From: Variovorax sp. V213
GTDB taxonomy: Bacteria > Pseudomonadota > Gammaproteobacteria > Burkholderiales > Burkholderiaceae_C
Reading direction: 5' to 3'
Length of the DNA: 64,000 nt
Assembly: GCF_041154455.1 (NCBI RefSeq)
Contig: NZ_AP028664.1
Coordinates: 1,737,001 to 1,801,000 of the forward strand
The notes beneath the pieces are model-generated. The model worked only from the letters and a program-made list of their open reading frames with translations, was not told the DNA's origin and searched no databases. Positions within the stretch are counted from its first letter, which is position 1, and every line of letters starts with the position of its first letter. Below, piece after piece: positions 15,396 through 23,613 of this stretch. The position numbers were made by a program, and so were the translations under genes.

Positions 15396-15908
15396 TTACG
15401 GCCTCGCCGCTGCTTGCAGGTTGCGCGGCACTCGCAGCGTGCTCGCGCGTGCGCCCTCGGGGCAAGGCCCGTCGGAATAGGCGGCATCGCCCTCGGGCGT
15501 CACGCACTTGTGCACCTCGACGAAGGCGGGCACGGCCTCTGCGTGCGGCTGCGTGGGAACCACCAAGGGTGCGATCACCGCGGTCTCGAAGGTGGCGTTC
15601 GCCAGCGGCGCGCGATGGGGCGTTGGCAAGGCCGGTTCCTCGGACGACCGTGTCGCCGTGCGGTTGCCGGCCGGCACGGTGGCCTCGACGTGGGCTGGCA
15701 TGACCGCGGGCGGCAAGGTTGGCGCGCGCGCGGCGCTCTCGTGCACCAGGTCTTTCAATGCCACATAGAAGAGAAACACCGCCAGCAGCGCCACGGCCAG
15801 GCACGGTGCCCAGTACCGTTCGGAGCCTGAGCCGAAGCTGGATCGGGGCGCGGCGGCCCGCGACTTCCGCGCCGCGGCCATGCCCGGCTTGTCCATCGTC
15901 TGTTCCAT
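15396..15908 (-). CDS. Single-pass membrane protein with DUF4124-like C-terminal segment
   Basis: A 170-residue protein. An N-terminal cytoplasmic stretch rich in Ala, Arg and Ser is followed by one hydrophobic helix (YWAPCLAVALLAVFLFYVAL), a Pro/Ala-rich linker and a short end with KCVTPEGDAAYSDGPCPEG. The paired cysteines around YSDGPC resemble DUF4124 envelope proteins. The chosen start at 15908 has AAGGAG upstream on the minus strand; frames from 15980 lack such a site. It lies convergent with the ROK gene, 19 bases apart. Function unknown. Confidence 0.7.
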   Translation of the reverse strand: MEQTMDKPGMAAARKSRAAAPRSSFGSGSERYWAPCLAVALLAVFLFYVALKDLVHESAARAPTLPPAVMPAHVEATVPAGNRTATRSSEEPALPTPHRAPLANATFETAVIAPLVVPTQPHAEAVPAFVEVHKCVTPEGDAAYSDGPCPEGARASTLRVPRNLQAAARP

Positions 15909-16089
15909 GGCTGAAGCTCCTTGTTCGTGTTCAGGCATTCTTGATGGCCGGCGTCGAGCGCCGCTGTAGGCCTGCACCATGCGCCCCTACGGAATTCGTC
16001 CCGAAAACGCCGTGGATAAAACCGCATCGGGGGCGCTGACCCGTTCGCGGGGCCGAAAATGCGATCCACTTGTCGAAAACCGGAAAAAA

Positions 16090-16740
16090 ATGAGCTCCGC
16101 AGATTTCCTTTTCGCCCCTGAGGTGCAAAAGCTTTTAATGGTCGCCTACGCGGCTCCCGACCAACAGTTTTCTTCCAGCGATCTGGCCCAGCGTTCGAAG
16201 CTCGACCCCGCCGATGTGACGCGCACCCTGGAGCACCTTGTCAGCAGCGGCATCCTGAAGCGGCAAAAACCGAAGGCCGACCAGGCCGAAACCGTTTCGA
16301 TCGATCGCTCGTTCCTCTTCCATGACGAACTGCGCAACATCGCGCTGAAGTCGTTCGCCGCCGCAGAGCCGGTTCGCTCGATGCTTCGCGCCAAGTTCAA
16401 GGATTCGGTCTTGCGCGCCTTCGTTCTGGGTGAGGACAAGGACGGCACCGTGGAACTCCTCGTCGTGCACGGCCAGCTGACGCCCGACGAAGCTGCCATG
16501 ACGGCCGCCTGTCAGAAACTGTCGAAGAACATCCACCGCCATCTGAAGATGCACGTCATCTCGCACGCCAGGTTCAACAGCCTGACGCCGCACGACCCAC
16601 TCGCGTCGAAGCTGGCGGCGCCCTGTGCGCTCGAGATCATCGCGCTGGGGGATACGAAGGCTCAACTGCCCGTCGAGAGGCTCGGCCTCTTGCAAAGCGC
16701 GAAGAAGAAATTGGCAACGCTGTCACGCCCTTCGGCGTGA
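16090..16740 (+). CDS. Winged-helix protein with degenerate nucleotidyltransferase-like domain
   Basis: A 216-residue soluble protein. The first ~80 residues look like a MarR/ArsR-type winged helix (FSSSDLAQRSKLDPADVTR then LVSSGILKRQ). The rest has VLRAFVLGEDKDGTVELLVV, which resembles the start of a minimal nucleotidyltransferase fold but lacks the usual GSxxRGE and paired acidic residues, so catalysis is doubtful. The start at 16090 follows an A-run after GAAAACCGG. It ends 6 bases from a convergent gene. Regulatory role inferred; target unknown. Confidence 0.65.
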   Translation: MSSADFLFAPEVQKLLMVAYAAPDQQFSSSDLAQRSKLDPADVTRTLEHLVSSGILKRQKPKADQAETVSIDRSFLFHDELRNIALKSFAAAEPVRSMLRAKFKDSVLRAFVLGEDKDGTVELLVVHGQLTPDEAAMTAACQKLSKNIHRHLKMHVISHARFNSLTPHDPLASKLAAPCALEIIALGDTKAQLPVERLGLLQSAKKKLATLSRPSA

Positions 16741-16746
16741 GCTCGG

Positions 16747-17766
16747 TCAGGGCTTCCACCGGCGCAAGCCGAGCTCCTCCGCGAGTGCCTGGTAGGTCTT
16801 GATGCGGGCCTGCACGTAGTCGCCGAGCGCGGCGCCGGTGAGCGCGAAGGGATAAAGGCCGTGCCGTTCGCGCAGCGCGGCGTAGCCCGGCGCGGCAGTG
16901 GCTTCCGCAAACGCGGCGGTCCATGCGCGCACGGCAGCGTCGGGCACGTTCGCGCTGAGGTACAGGCCGCGCACGGTCGGCCAGACGATGTCCACGCCTT
17001 GCTCGCGTGCGGTCGGCACGCCGGTGAGCGCACCGCCGAGCCGCGTCTCCGACAGCACGGCCAGCAGACGCACTGCCGCGCCGCCCGCGATGGCCTGCAG
17101 CGCCTCGGCCGCATCGCCCGGGAACACGTCGACGTGCTTGCCCTGCAGCGCGCCCAGCGCATCGCCGCCGCCTTCGAAGGAGACGAAGCGCATCGCCTTG
17201 TGATCGCGCCCCGCGGCGCGCACCAGCAGCGCGGCCTTCACCCAGTCCTGGCTGCCGACCGTGCCGCCCGCGCCGAAGGCCATGCGCGAGGGGTCTTGCC
17301 GCAGAGCGGCGACCAAGTCTTGCAGTCGCTGGTAAGGCGAGTCGCGGTGCACGGCGATCACGCCGTAGTCAGTGCCCAGCGTGGCGATCCAGCGCACGGC
17401 CGAAGGGGGATGCGGGCCGAAGCGGCCCTGCGCGAGGTTGAGCAGCGAGCCGCTGGAGAACGCGACCAGCGTGCCCGGCCCGCCGAGCTGGCCGGTGGCG
17501 ATGCGGTCGAAGGCGACCGCGCCGATGCCGCCCGGGAGGTAGCGCTGGGTCAGTGGCGGACGCGAAGGGCGCACCGCCTGCAGTGCATCGCGCGCGAGGG
17601 CGCAGGTGAGTTCGAAGCCGCCGCCGGCCTTGGCGGGAATCACGCAGTCGGCCGCGGCCAATGACGGATCGCCGGATTGCGCAGCGGCCCGGCAGGCGAT
17701 GCCGGGGATCAGCAGCGCGGACAACGCGCGCAGCGCATGTCGGCGGTTGGAGAAGGGGATCTGCAT
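16747..17766 (-). CDS. Bug/TctC-type periplasmic solute receptor
   Basis: A 339-residue extracytoplasmic receptor of the tripartite tricarboxylate transporter family. It has a twin-arginine-like leader (SNRRHALRALSALLIPGIAC) and the two-lobe Bug motifs KAGGGFELTCALARDAL and GGTVGSQDWVKAALL. The start at 17766 lies 13 bases after the stop of a histidine kinase on the same strand, so receptor, kinase and regulator form one operon. No TctA or TctB permease gene is adjacent. In Bordetella a Bug receptor is known to feed a TctE-type sensor, and the same may hold here. Ligand unknown; citrate-like acids are typical. Confidence 0.85.
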   Translation of the reverse strand: MQIPFSNRRHALRALSALLIPGIACRAAAQSGDPSLAAADCVIPAKAGGGFELTCALARDALQAVRPSRPPLTQRYLPGGIGAVAFDRIATGQLGGPGTLVAFSSGSLLNLAQGRFGPHPPSAVRWIATLGTDYGVIAVHRDSPYQRLQDLVAALRQDPSRMAFGAGGTVGSQDWVKAALLVRAAGRDHKAMRFVSFEGGGDALGALQGKHVDVFPGDAAEALQAIAGGAAVRLLAVLSETRLGGALTGVPTAREQGVDIVWPTVRGLYLSANVPDAAVRAWTAAFAEATAAPGYAALRERHGLYPFALTGAALGDYVQARIKTYQALAEELGLRRWKP

Positions 17767-17779
17767 GGAAGGTGGGCTG

Positions 17780-19198
17780 CTAGCTGGCCGCCGGCCGGGG
17801 CCACCAGATGATGGCATGCAGTCCCGCGCCGGCTTCGCGCGCCTCGAGCCGCAGTTCACCCCGGTGGCGCTGCGCGATCGAACGCGCAATGGCCAGCCCG
17901 AGGCCGAAGCCGCCCTGGCCCGCACGCGCGCCACGGCGAAAGCGCTGGCCCAGCGCGGCACGCTCTTCTTCGCCCAGGCCGGGGCCGTCGTCTTCTACGT
18001 TGAGGCTCCAGCCCGCGGCATCGCCGGCTGCGAAGAGGGTGATGGTTCCTTCGGCCGGCGTGTAGGTGATGGCGTTCGTCACGAGGTTGCTCAAGGCCTC
18101 GCGCAGCAGGCCCCGGTCCGCGACCGCGAAGAACTCCGGCGCGGGTGCATGGATGCCCAGGTCGATGCGCTTGGCGCGTGCCAGCGGCAGCAGATCGACG
18201 GCCACTTCGCGCAACAGCGCGGCAAGGTCGAACTCGGCGGGTTCCACCGCCACCGTGTCGCTGCGGCCGAGCGCGAGCAACTGCTGCGCGCTGCGCGTCG
18301 CGCGGCCGATCTCGGTGCCGAGCGCATCGAGCGCGGCCCGCACCTGCGCCGGGTCTTCTTCGCGCCTGGCGTAGTCGGCTTGCATCTGCAGCGTGGTCAG
18401 GTGCGTGCGCAACTGGTGCGAGGCATCGTCGAGAAACTGGCGCTGCTGCGTCACGAGATCCTGCGTGCGCGACATCTGCTGGTTGACCGCGTCCACCAGC
18501 GGGCGCACTTCGGCGGGCAGGTCGGTTTCGGCGATGCGCGTCAGGTCGTCGGGCGTGCGGGCCTGCACCTCGCGTGCGAGCCGCGACAGCGGCCGCAGTG
18601 CCGCCGCGAGTGCAATGGCGGTGCCGCACAGCAGCAGCACCAGCACCAGCCCATCGCGCAACGCGGCGCTGCGCACGAAGCGCGTGCTGAACTCCTTGCG
18701 CGAGCGCGTGCTCTCGCCCACCTGGATCAACACGCTGCGGCCGGTGCTGCCGGCGGGCGCACGGTCGAGGTCGCGCCGGTAGGCGGCGAGCCGCACGGCC
18801 TCGCCGAAGTAGGTTGCGTCGTAGAAGGCCGGCACGCCCATCGCCAGTTCGGTGGGCGGCGCGGGCAGGTCGGCGCTGCCGAGCTCGACCAGCCCGTCGG
18901 AAGTCGCTACGCGAAAGAACACCTGGCCGCTGGCCGTCAGCTCGAAGAACTCGAACATCGCGTAGGGCAGCTCCACCGAGAGGCCGCCCGACGCGGTAGA
19001 GATGTTGGCGTCGATGGACTTCAAGGCGCCCAGCAGCGAGCGGTCATAGGCCGCGTTGGCGGCGGCGAGCGCGTCATGCCGCGTCATCCACAACTCGAGG
19101 CCCGTGACCACCAGCAGGGCAGGGAACAGCAGCAGCGCGAGCCGCCGCCACAGGCTCGCGCGCCGCAACCGGTTGGCGATGCCCAGTGTCACGCGCAC
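17780..19198 (-). CDS. tctE: TctE-like sensor histidine kinase
   Basis: A 472-residue membrane kinase. Transmembrane helices lie at ~19-38 and ~183-204, with a TctE-type periplasmic sensor domain between them. HAMP-like linker, HisKA and HATPase domains follow. The phosphorylated His is H261 in SHQLRTHL. The N box is EALSNLVTNAITYTP and the G1 box EDDGPGLG. The H box has His at position 266 where nearly all kinases have Pro (HELRTPL). The GTG start at 19198 directly follows the response regulator stop. It likely reports the state of the Bug receptor encoded next. Confidence 0.9.
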   Translation of the reverse strand: MRVTLGIANRLRRASLWRRLALLLFPALLVVTGLELWMTRHDALAAANAAYDRSLLGALKSIDANISTASGGLSVELPYAMFEFFELTASGQVFFRVATSDGLVELGSADLPAPPTELAMGVPAFYDATYFGEAVRLAAYRRDLDRAPAGSTGRSVLIQVGESTRSRKEFSTRFVRSAALRDGLVLVLLLCGTAIALAAALRPLSRLAREVQARTPDDLTRIAETDLPAEVRPLVDAVNQQMSRTQDLVTQQRQFLDDASHQLRTHLTTLQMQADYARREEDPAQVRAALDALGTEIGRATRSAQQLLALGRSDTVAVEPAEFDLAALLREVAVDLLPLARAKRIDLGIHAPAPEFFAVADRGLLREALSNLVTNAITYTPAEGTITLFAAGDAAGWSLNVEDDGPGLGEEERAALGQRFRRGARAGQGGFGLGLAIARSIAQRHRGELRLEAREAGAGLHAIIWWPRPAAS

Positions 19199-19864
19199 TC
19201 AGTCCGCTTCCAGCACATAGCCCAGGCCGCGCAGCGTGACGATGCGCACGCCGGTGCCGTCGAGCCGCCTGCGCAGCCGGTAGACAAGCACTTCGACGGC
19301 CTCGGGGTGCACTTCTTCGTCGTCGGAAAACACCCGTTCGAGAATCTGCTGCTTCGACAAGGGCTCGCCGCTGCGCTGCACCAGCACGCGCAGCACGGCC
19401 AGTTCGCGCGGCGACAGCGCCAAGGCCTCGCCCTTCAGCGCGAACTGCCGGCGTGCGCTGTCGTACACCAGCGGGCCGCACGCCAGGCGCGGATGCTCGA
19501 CGCCGCGCGCGCGGCGCACCAGCGCATGCAGCCGCGCCTCGAGTTCGGCCAATGCAAAGGGCTTGGCCAGGAAATCGTCGGCACCGGCGTTGAGCGAGGC
19601 CACGCGCTCGCCCAGCGAATCGCGCGCCGTGAGGATCAGTGCCGGCAGCCGCTGGTCGCGTTCGCGCAGGCGCTGCAGCACCGTGTGGCCGTCCATGCCC
19701 GGCAGGCCCAGGTCGAGCACCAGCGCGTCGTGGTCGCGCTGCTGCAGCGCACGGTCCGCCAGCCGGCCGTCGTCCACCCATTCGACCTGGATACCCGCAT
19801 GCTCCAGCGCCTTGCAGAGCCAGGTGCCCAGGGTGTGTTCGTCTTCGGCCAAGAGAATGCGCAT
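19199..19864 (-). CDS. tctD: TctD-like OmpR-family response regulator
   Basis: A 221-residue regulator. The receiver domain (1-~115) has acidic EDE at 7-9, phospho-acceptor D51 in LVLDLGLPGMDG, and the conserved Lys in DFLAKPF. A winged-helix output domain follows (LSPRELAVLRVL, VEVLVYRLRRRLDGTGVRI, TLRGLGYVLE). The kinase gene starts at the very next base after its stop. It probably controls carboxylate-transport genes, but no permease is in the window. Confidence 0.92.
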   Translation of the reverse strand: MRILLAEDEHTLGTWLCKALEHAGIQVEWVDDGRLADRALQQRDHDALVLDLGLPGMDGHTVLQRLRERDQRLPALILTARDSLGERVASLNAGADDFLAKPFALAELEARLHALVRRARGVEHPRLACGPLVYDSARRQFALKGEALALSPRELAVLRVLVQRSGEPLSKQQILERVFSDDEEVHPEAVEVLVYRLRRRLDGTGVRIVTLRGLGYVLEAD

Positions 19865-19896
19865 GGGGTGATGCTAGTGGCGCCAGGTCTTTTCGG

Positions 19897-19988
19897 GGAA
19901 CACCGCGGAACCGGCTTTGCCGGGCCGCTGGTGTTGCCCCCTGCAAGGAGGTTGGCGAAGCGACACGAAGTGCGCGAAGACTGGGGGT
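19897..19988. repeat. Putative dispersed intergenic repeat element
   Basis: A GC-rich intergenic block with AACCGGCTTTGCCGGGCC, CCCCCTGCAAGGAGG and GGCGAAGCGACACGAAGTGC motifs. From memory, near-identical blocks sit between genes in many Comamonadaceae genomes. Only one copy is in this window, so repetition cannot be shown here. It has several short inverted repeats and no reading frame of interest. Confidence 0.5.
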
Positions 19989-19995
19989 GTGCCAA

Positions 19996-21003
19996 TCAGT
20001 CCGGCTTGATGTTTGCCCTTGCGATCACCTTCTGCCAGCGTGCTTGTTCGGCCGCGATGAACTGCGCGAACTGCTCGGGCGTGCCGCCGACGGCCTCGGC
20101 CGCGTCAGCGGTCAACCGCTGCATCGAATCGGGCGACTTCACGGCCTTCATCGTTTCGGCCGACAGCTTGGCCAGGTTCGCGGGCTCGATGTTCGCCGGC
20201 GCGAGCATGCCGTACCACTGCGTCATCTCGAAGCCCGGAAAGCCTTGCTCGGCCACCGTGGCGACGTCGGGCAGCTGTGGCAGGCGCTTGGCCGAGCCGG
20301 TGGCGATACAACGCACCTTGCCGGCCTTGATGAAGGGAATGATCGCCGCCGCGCCGATGGCCGAGGCATCGAGGCGGCCCGAGAGCAGGTCGGTCACCAT
20401 CGGTCCGGTGCCGCGGTAAGGCACGTGCAGCATGAAGACGTTGGCCGTCATCTTCAGGTATTCGAAGGCCAGGTGGCCCGCGCTGCCGTTGCCCGCCGAA
20501 CCGTAGCTCAGCTTGCCCGGCTTCGACTTGGCATAGGCGATGAACTCCTTCAGGTTCTGTGCCGGCACGTCGGGGTGCACCACGTAGAGACTCGGCACCT
20601 TGGCCAGCAGGCTCACGGGCTTGAAGTCCTTGTTGGGGTCGTAGGGCAGCTTGGCAAAGATGTACGGGTTCACCGCCAGCGTGCCGATGTGGCCCAGGAT
20701 CAGCGTGTGCTGGTCGGTGCTGCGCGCCACTTCGCTCATGGCAATGTTGCCCGCTGCGCCCGGCTTGTTGTCGACGAAGACGCTCTGGCCCAGTGTGCGC
20801 GAGAGTTCGGCCGCCGTGGAGCGCGCCACGATCTCCGAGCTGCCGCCCGGCGCGAAAGGCACCACGAAGCGCACCGATTTGCTGGGCCAGCCGGCTTGCG
20901 CGGAGGCCATCGACGGCAGCAGGCCACCCAGGGCCAGTGCGCTGCCGCCCTGCAGCCACTGGCGGCGCGTGGGCTGCGGGTCGTTCAGGAAGTTGTCGGA
21001 CAT
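19996..21003 (-). CDS. Bug/TctC-type periplasmic solute receptor (Tat leader)
   Basis: A 335-residue receptor. TRRQWLQGGSALALGG is a twin-arginine leader ending at SMASAQA. The mature part has the family marks VVPFAPGGSSEIVAR, VDNKPGAAGNIAMSEVA, KLSYGSAGNGSAGHLAFEYL and HVPYRGTGPMVTDLLSGR. The start at 21003 has GGAG eight bases upstream; a longer start at 21042 is less likely. The IclR gene ends 72 bases before it on the same strand, and the response regulator lies 131 bases after it. No permease genes are nearby. Ligand unknown. Confidence 0.9.
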   Translation of the reverse strand: MSDNFLNDPQPTRRQWLQGGSALALGGLLPSMASAQAGWPSKSVRFVVPFAPGGSSEIVARSTAAELSRTLGQSVFVDNKPGAAGNIAMSEVARSTDQHTLILGHIGTLAVNPYIFAKLPYDPNKDFKPVSLLAKVPSLYVVHPDVPAQNLKEFIAYAKSKPGKLSYGSAGNGSAGHLAFEYLKMTANVFMLHVPYRGTGPMVTDLLSGRLDASAIGAAAIIPFIKAGKVRCIATGSAKRLPQLPDVATVAEQGFPGFEMTQWYGMLAPANIEPANLAKLSAETMKAVKSPDSMQRLTADAAEAVGGTPEQFAQFIAAEQARWQKVIARANIKPD

Positions 21004-21075
21004 GGTGCTTGTCTCCATCGCTTGTTTGAAAGAAAGCCGCATCCTGCTCCACGGAGGCTGTCGGAAAGCTGTCAG

Positions 21076-21870
21076 TCAGATCAGGTTGCGCATGGCTTGC
21101 GCCGTTTCGCGCAGCACCGGCAGCACCCGCGCCACCGCGTCTTCGGAGCTTTCGTGGCCCATCGGCATCGTGATGTTGAGCGCGCCGACCAGCGTGCCGT
21201 GCCGGTCGCGCAGCGGCACCGCAATGCCGCGCGAATTGAGATCGAGCTGCTGTTCCGACAGCGCCCAGCCCTGCGCGCGGATGCGCGCCAGCTCGAGCTT
21301 CATGCGCTCCATGCTCGCAATGGTGTACGAGGTGAACACCTGCAGCTGCCGGTTGGCCAGCCACTCGGACAACTCGGCCTCGCCGCGCAGCGCGAGCATC
21401 AGCATGCCGGCGGCCGTGACCTGCGCCGGCACGCGCGCGCCCAGCACGTAGCCGGTGCTCATGCTTCGGTTGGGGCCGTTGCGGGCGATGTAGACCACCT
21501 CGTCGCCGTCCATCACGCTCAGATAGGCGATCTCGTGCGTGCCGGCCGCCACGCGCTGCAAGAAGGGCTGGACGATGCGCGGCAGCCGCGCCGAGTCGAG
21601 ATACGACTGCCCCAGCCGCAGCACGCGCGGCGTGAGCCAGAACAGCTTGCCGTCGCTTGCCACATAGCCCATGTGCTGCAGCGTCAGCAGGTAGCGCCGC
21701 GCGGCCGTGCGCGTCATGCCGGTGCGCTCGCCGGCCTGGCTTGCGGTGAGGCGCGGATGGGCGTCGTCGAAGGCCTCGATGATGCTCACGCCGCGCTCCA
21801 GGCCGGCGATCCAGTCGCGCTTGTCGAGGCCGGCCGGGGCGGGAGAAAGATCGGTGAGATCGGTGCTCAT
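21076..21870 (-). CDS. IclR-family regulator (PcaR/PobR type) of the divergent catabolic operon
   Basis: A 264-residue regulator. The winged helix-turn-helix lies at ~25-85 (GLERGVSIIEAF, LTASQAGERTGMTRTAARRY). The effector domain follows (YLSVMDGDEVVYIAR, YVLGARVPAQVTAAGMLMLA). The wording around the HTH and the RMSTGYVLGAR-like segment are typical of PcaR/PcaU/PobR proteins that answer to aromatic or hydroaromatic acids. It is divergent from the dehydrogenase/TRAP operon at 22071, and the 200-bp gap holds a PcaR-like motif. The start at 21870 was chosen because upstream frames run into that promoter. Confidence 0.9.
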   Translation of the reverse strand: MSTDLTDLSPAPAGLDKRDWIAGLERGVSIIEAFDDAHPRLTASQAGERTGMTRTAARRYLLTLQHMGYVASDGKLFWLTPRVLRLGQSYLDSARLPRIVQPFLQRVAAGTHEIAYLSVMDGDEVVYIARNGPNRSMSTGYVLGARVPAQVTAAGMLMLALRGEAELSEWLANRQLQVFTSYTIASMERMKLELARIRAQGWALSEQQLDLNSRGIAVPLRDRHGTLVGALNITMPMGHESSEDAVARVLPVLRETAQAMRNLI

Positions 21871-21920
21871 GGGCGGAAGTGTGCAGGCGCCGCGGGCGCC
21901 TCCGCCTCCAGCCTGGATCG

Positions 21921-21952
21921 GGATAAACCCTGTTTTTGTACGATAAACGAAC
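21921..21952. promoter_or_regulatory. Candidate IclR operator in the divergent promoter
   Basis: The block contains AAACCCTGTTTTTGTACGA and CGATAAACGAAC. The second matches CGATTATCGAAC before quiC at 10 of 12 positions; its reverse complement there, GTTCGATAATCG, is the word known from PcaR/PcaU operators. The first resembles AACCCCTGTTTCGTGCGA at 30566-30583. It likely serves both the IclR gene and the operon starting at 22071. Confidence 0.6.
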
Positions 21953-22070
21953 GCATCGGCACGATTGTCGGCCAAATTAGGCCTGCCCCGAGGGTGACTG
22001 GGGTGGCGAGATGGATAGAGTTCGGCTTGGCAATGGCCCTGGAGCGATTGCCGCACAAAAGAGGCAAGAC

Positions 22071-22994
22071 ATGACCACCTCCATCACTGGCAGCACCCTG
22101 GCGTACCTGATCCCCGGCGACCCCGTGCGCAACGTGCGCCTGCCGAGGTTGTTCAATGCCGTCTTCGAGCGTTTCGGCATCGACGCGGTGCTGTTGCCCG
22201 TGCAGGTGCCGCTGCGCGACTTCGCGGTGTTCTTCAAGTCGGCTTTCCTGGCCCGCAACGTGCGCGGCATGGTGATCGCGCCGCCGCACAAGCCGCTGGT
22301 GGTCGACCTGCTCGACGGCTGCGGCCTGTTTGGCCGCGTGGCGGGTTCGGTCAACGTGGTGCGCCGCATCGAGAACAACGAATTGGAGGGTGACCTGTTC
22401 GACGGCGAAGGCCTCGTGGGTGCGCTGGACCACTTCAATATTCCGTTTCGCGGCAAGCGGGTGCTGATCCTCGGTGCCGGCGTGAGCGCCGCCGCCATCG
22501 GCGTGGCGCTGGCCGAAGGCGGCACGGTCGATGGCGCCGAGCACATTGCCTTCTATGACACCTCGGCCGGCAAGGCCGCCGGCGTCGCTGCCAAGCTCGA
22601 CGCGTTCTTCGATGCCGATGTGGCCGTCGCCGACAGCAACGCGCCCGAAGGCTACGACCTGGTGATCAACGCCACGCCGCTCGGACTGGATGAGAACGAC
22701 GCGCTTCCCGTCGATGTCGCCCGCTTGGACCGCCATGCCGCGCTGTTCGACATCCTGCTGCGCAACCAGCCGACGCCGCTGGTGCGCGCGGCGCGTGCGC
22801 GCGGTCTCAACGCGCAGGCCGGCTTCGAGATGCTGATCCAGCAGATGCCGCACTACCTCGGGTATTTCGGCCATGCCGATGCGGCGCAGGGGGTGCGCGA
22901 CGACGCCGACTTTCTGCGCGAGATCGTCTATCCGCCGGCCATGCACGCCGAGATCCGCATGCCCCTGCGCTACCGCTCGCCGAGCGTGGCTTGA
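22071..22994 (+). CDS. Divergent shikimate/quinate dehydrogenase-like enzyme 1
   Basis: A 307-residue member of the AroE family. The N-terminal substrate domain holds the catalytic Lys (K74 in APPHKP) and the DxxD-like GDLFDGEGLVGAL. The dinucleotide loop is LILGAGVSAAAIGVALAEGG, followed by INATPLGLDEND. The family SxSP substrate clamp (GNPxxxSKSPxxHN in AroE) reads GDPVRNVRLPRLFN, so both serines that hold the shikimate carboxylate are replaced by V and L. It may act on a different compound. It opens an operon with dctQ, dctM, dctP and a second AroE-like gene. The start at 22071 follows AGAGGCAAG. Confidence 0.85.
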   Translation: MTTSITGSTLAYLIPGDPVRNVRLPRLFNAVFERFGIDAVLLPVQVPLRDFAVFFKSAFLARNVRGMVIAPPHKPLVVDLLDGCGLFGRVAGSVNVVRRIENNELEGDLFDGEGLVGALDHFNIPFRGKRVLILGAGVSAAAIGVALAEGGTVDGAEHIAFYDTSAGKAAGVAAKLDAFFDADVAVADSNAPEGYDLVINATPLGLDENDALPVDVARLDRHAALFDILLRNQPTPLVRAARARGLNAQAGFEMLIQQMPHYLGYFGHADAAQGVRDDADFLREIVYPPAMHAEIRMPLRYRSPSVA

Positions 22995-23037
22995 CCCCAA
23001 GCGGCGAAACCAAAACCCATATCAAGGAGGAGACGCA

Positions 23038-23598
23038 ATGACAAAGATATTCGACGGCTACTGCAAGGTGCTCGATGCGTTGATCGCGTTGGCGCTTGCC
23101 ATCATGGTCGTGCTGGTGTTCGGCAACGTGGTGCTTCGCTACGCCTTCAACTCGGGCATCACGGTGTCGGAGGAAGTGTCGCGGTGGCTCTTCGTCTGGG
23201 TCACGTTCCTCGGGGCCGTGGTCGCGGTCAAGGAGCGCGCGCACCTGGGCACCGACTTCCTGGTGGCACGCCTGCCGGTGCTGGGCAAGAAGATCTGCCT
23301 TGTCATCGGCCATCTGCTCATGCTGTACGCAACCTGGCTGCTGTTCAGCGGCAGCCTCGCGCAGGCAAAGATCAACTGGGACGTGGAGGCGCCGGTCACC
23401 GGCGCATCGACCGCGATCTTCTACGCCTCGGGCATCGTGTTCGCAGCCTCGGCGGCGGTGTTCCTGCTGAGCGACCTGGTGCGTGCGCTCACCGGCCAGT
23501 TGAGCGAAGAAGAACTCGTGATGGTGCAGGAGTCGGAAGACCTGGCGCAGCTCGGGCGCGACGATGCGATCGAACGCAACACCCACGACAAGCGCTGA
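23038..23598 (+). CDS. dctQ: TRAP transporter small membrane subunit (DctQ)
   Basis: A 186-residue four-helix membrane protein of the DctQ family, with helices near 18-38, 50-70, 85-105 and 128-148. Marker segments are VFGNVVLRYAFNSGI, SEEVSRWLFVWVTFLGAVVA and KERAHLGTDF. AAGGAGGAGA sits seven bases before the ATG at 23038. dctM starts 16 bases after its stop. Works with DctM and the DctP receptor in sodium- or proton-driven uptake of an organic acid. Confidence 0.92.
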   Translation: MTKIFDGYCKVLDALIALALAIMVVLVFGNVVLRYAFNSGITVSEEVSRWLFVWVTFLGAVVAVKERAHLGTDFLVARLPVLGKKICLVIGHLLMLYATWLLFSGSLAQAKINWDVEAPVTGASTAIFYASGIVFAASAAVFLLSDLVRALTGQLSEEELVMVQESEDLAQLGRDDAIERNTHDKR

Positions 23599-23613
23599 GA
23601 GCCGGAACCCGCC

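Noticed and set aside
17606..20419. 937-codon plus-strand frame opposite the two-component genes
   Set aside because: The minus strand encodes complete kinase and regulator motifs; the plus frame has low-complexity Arg/Ala/Gln/His sequence.
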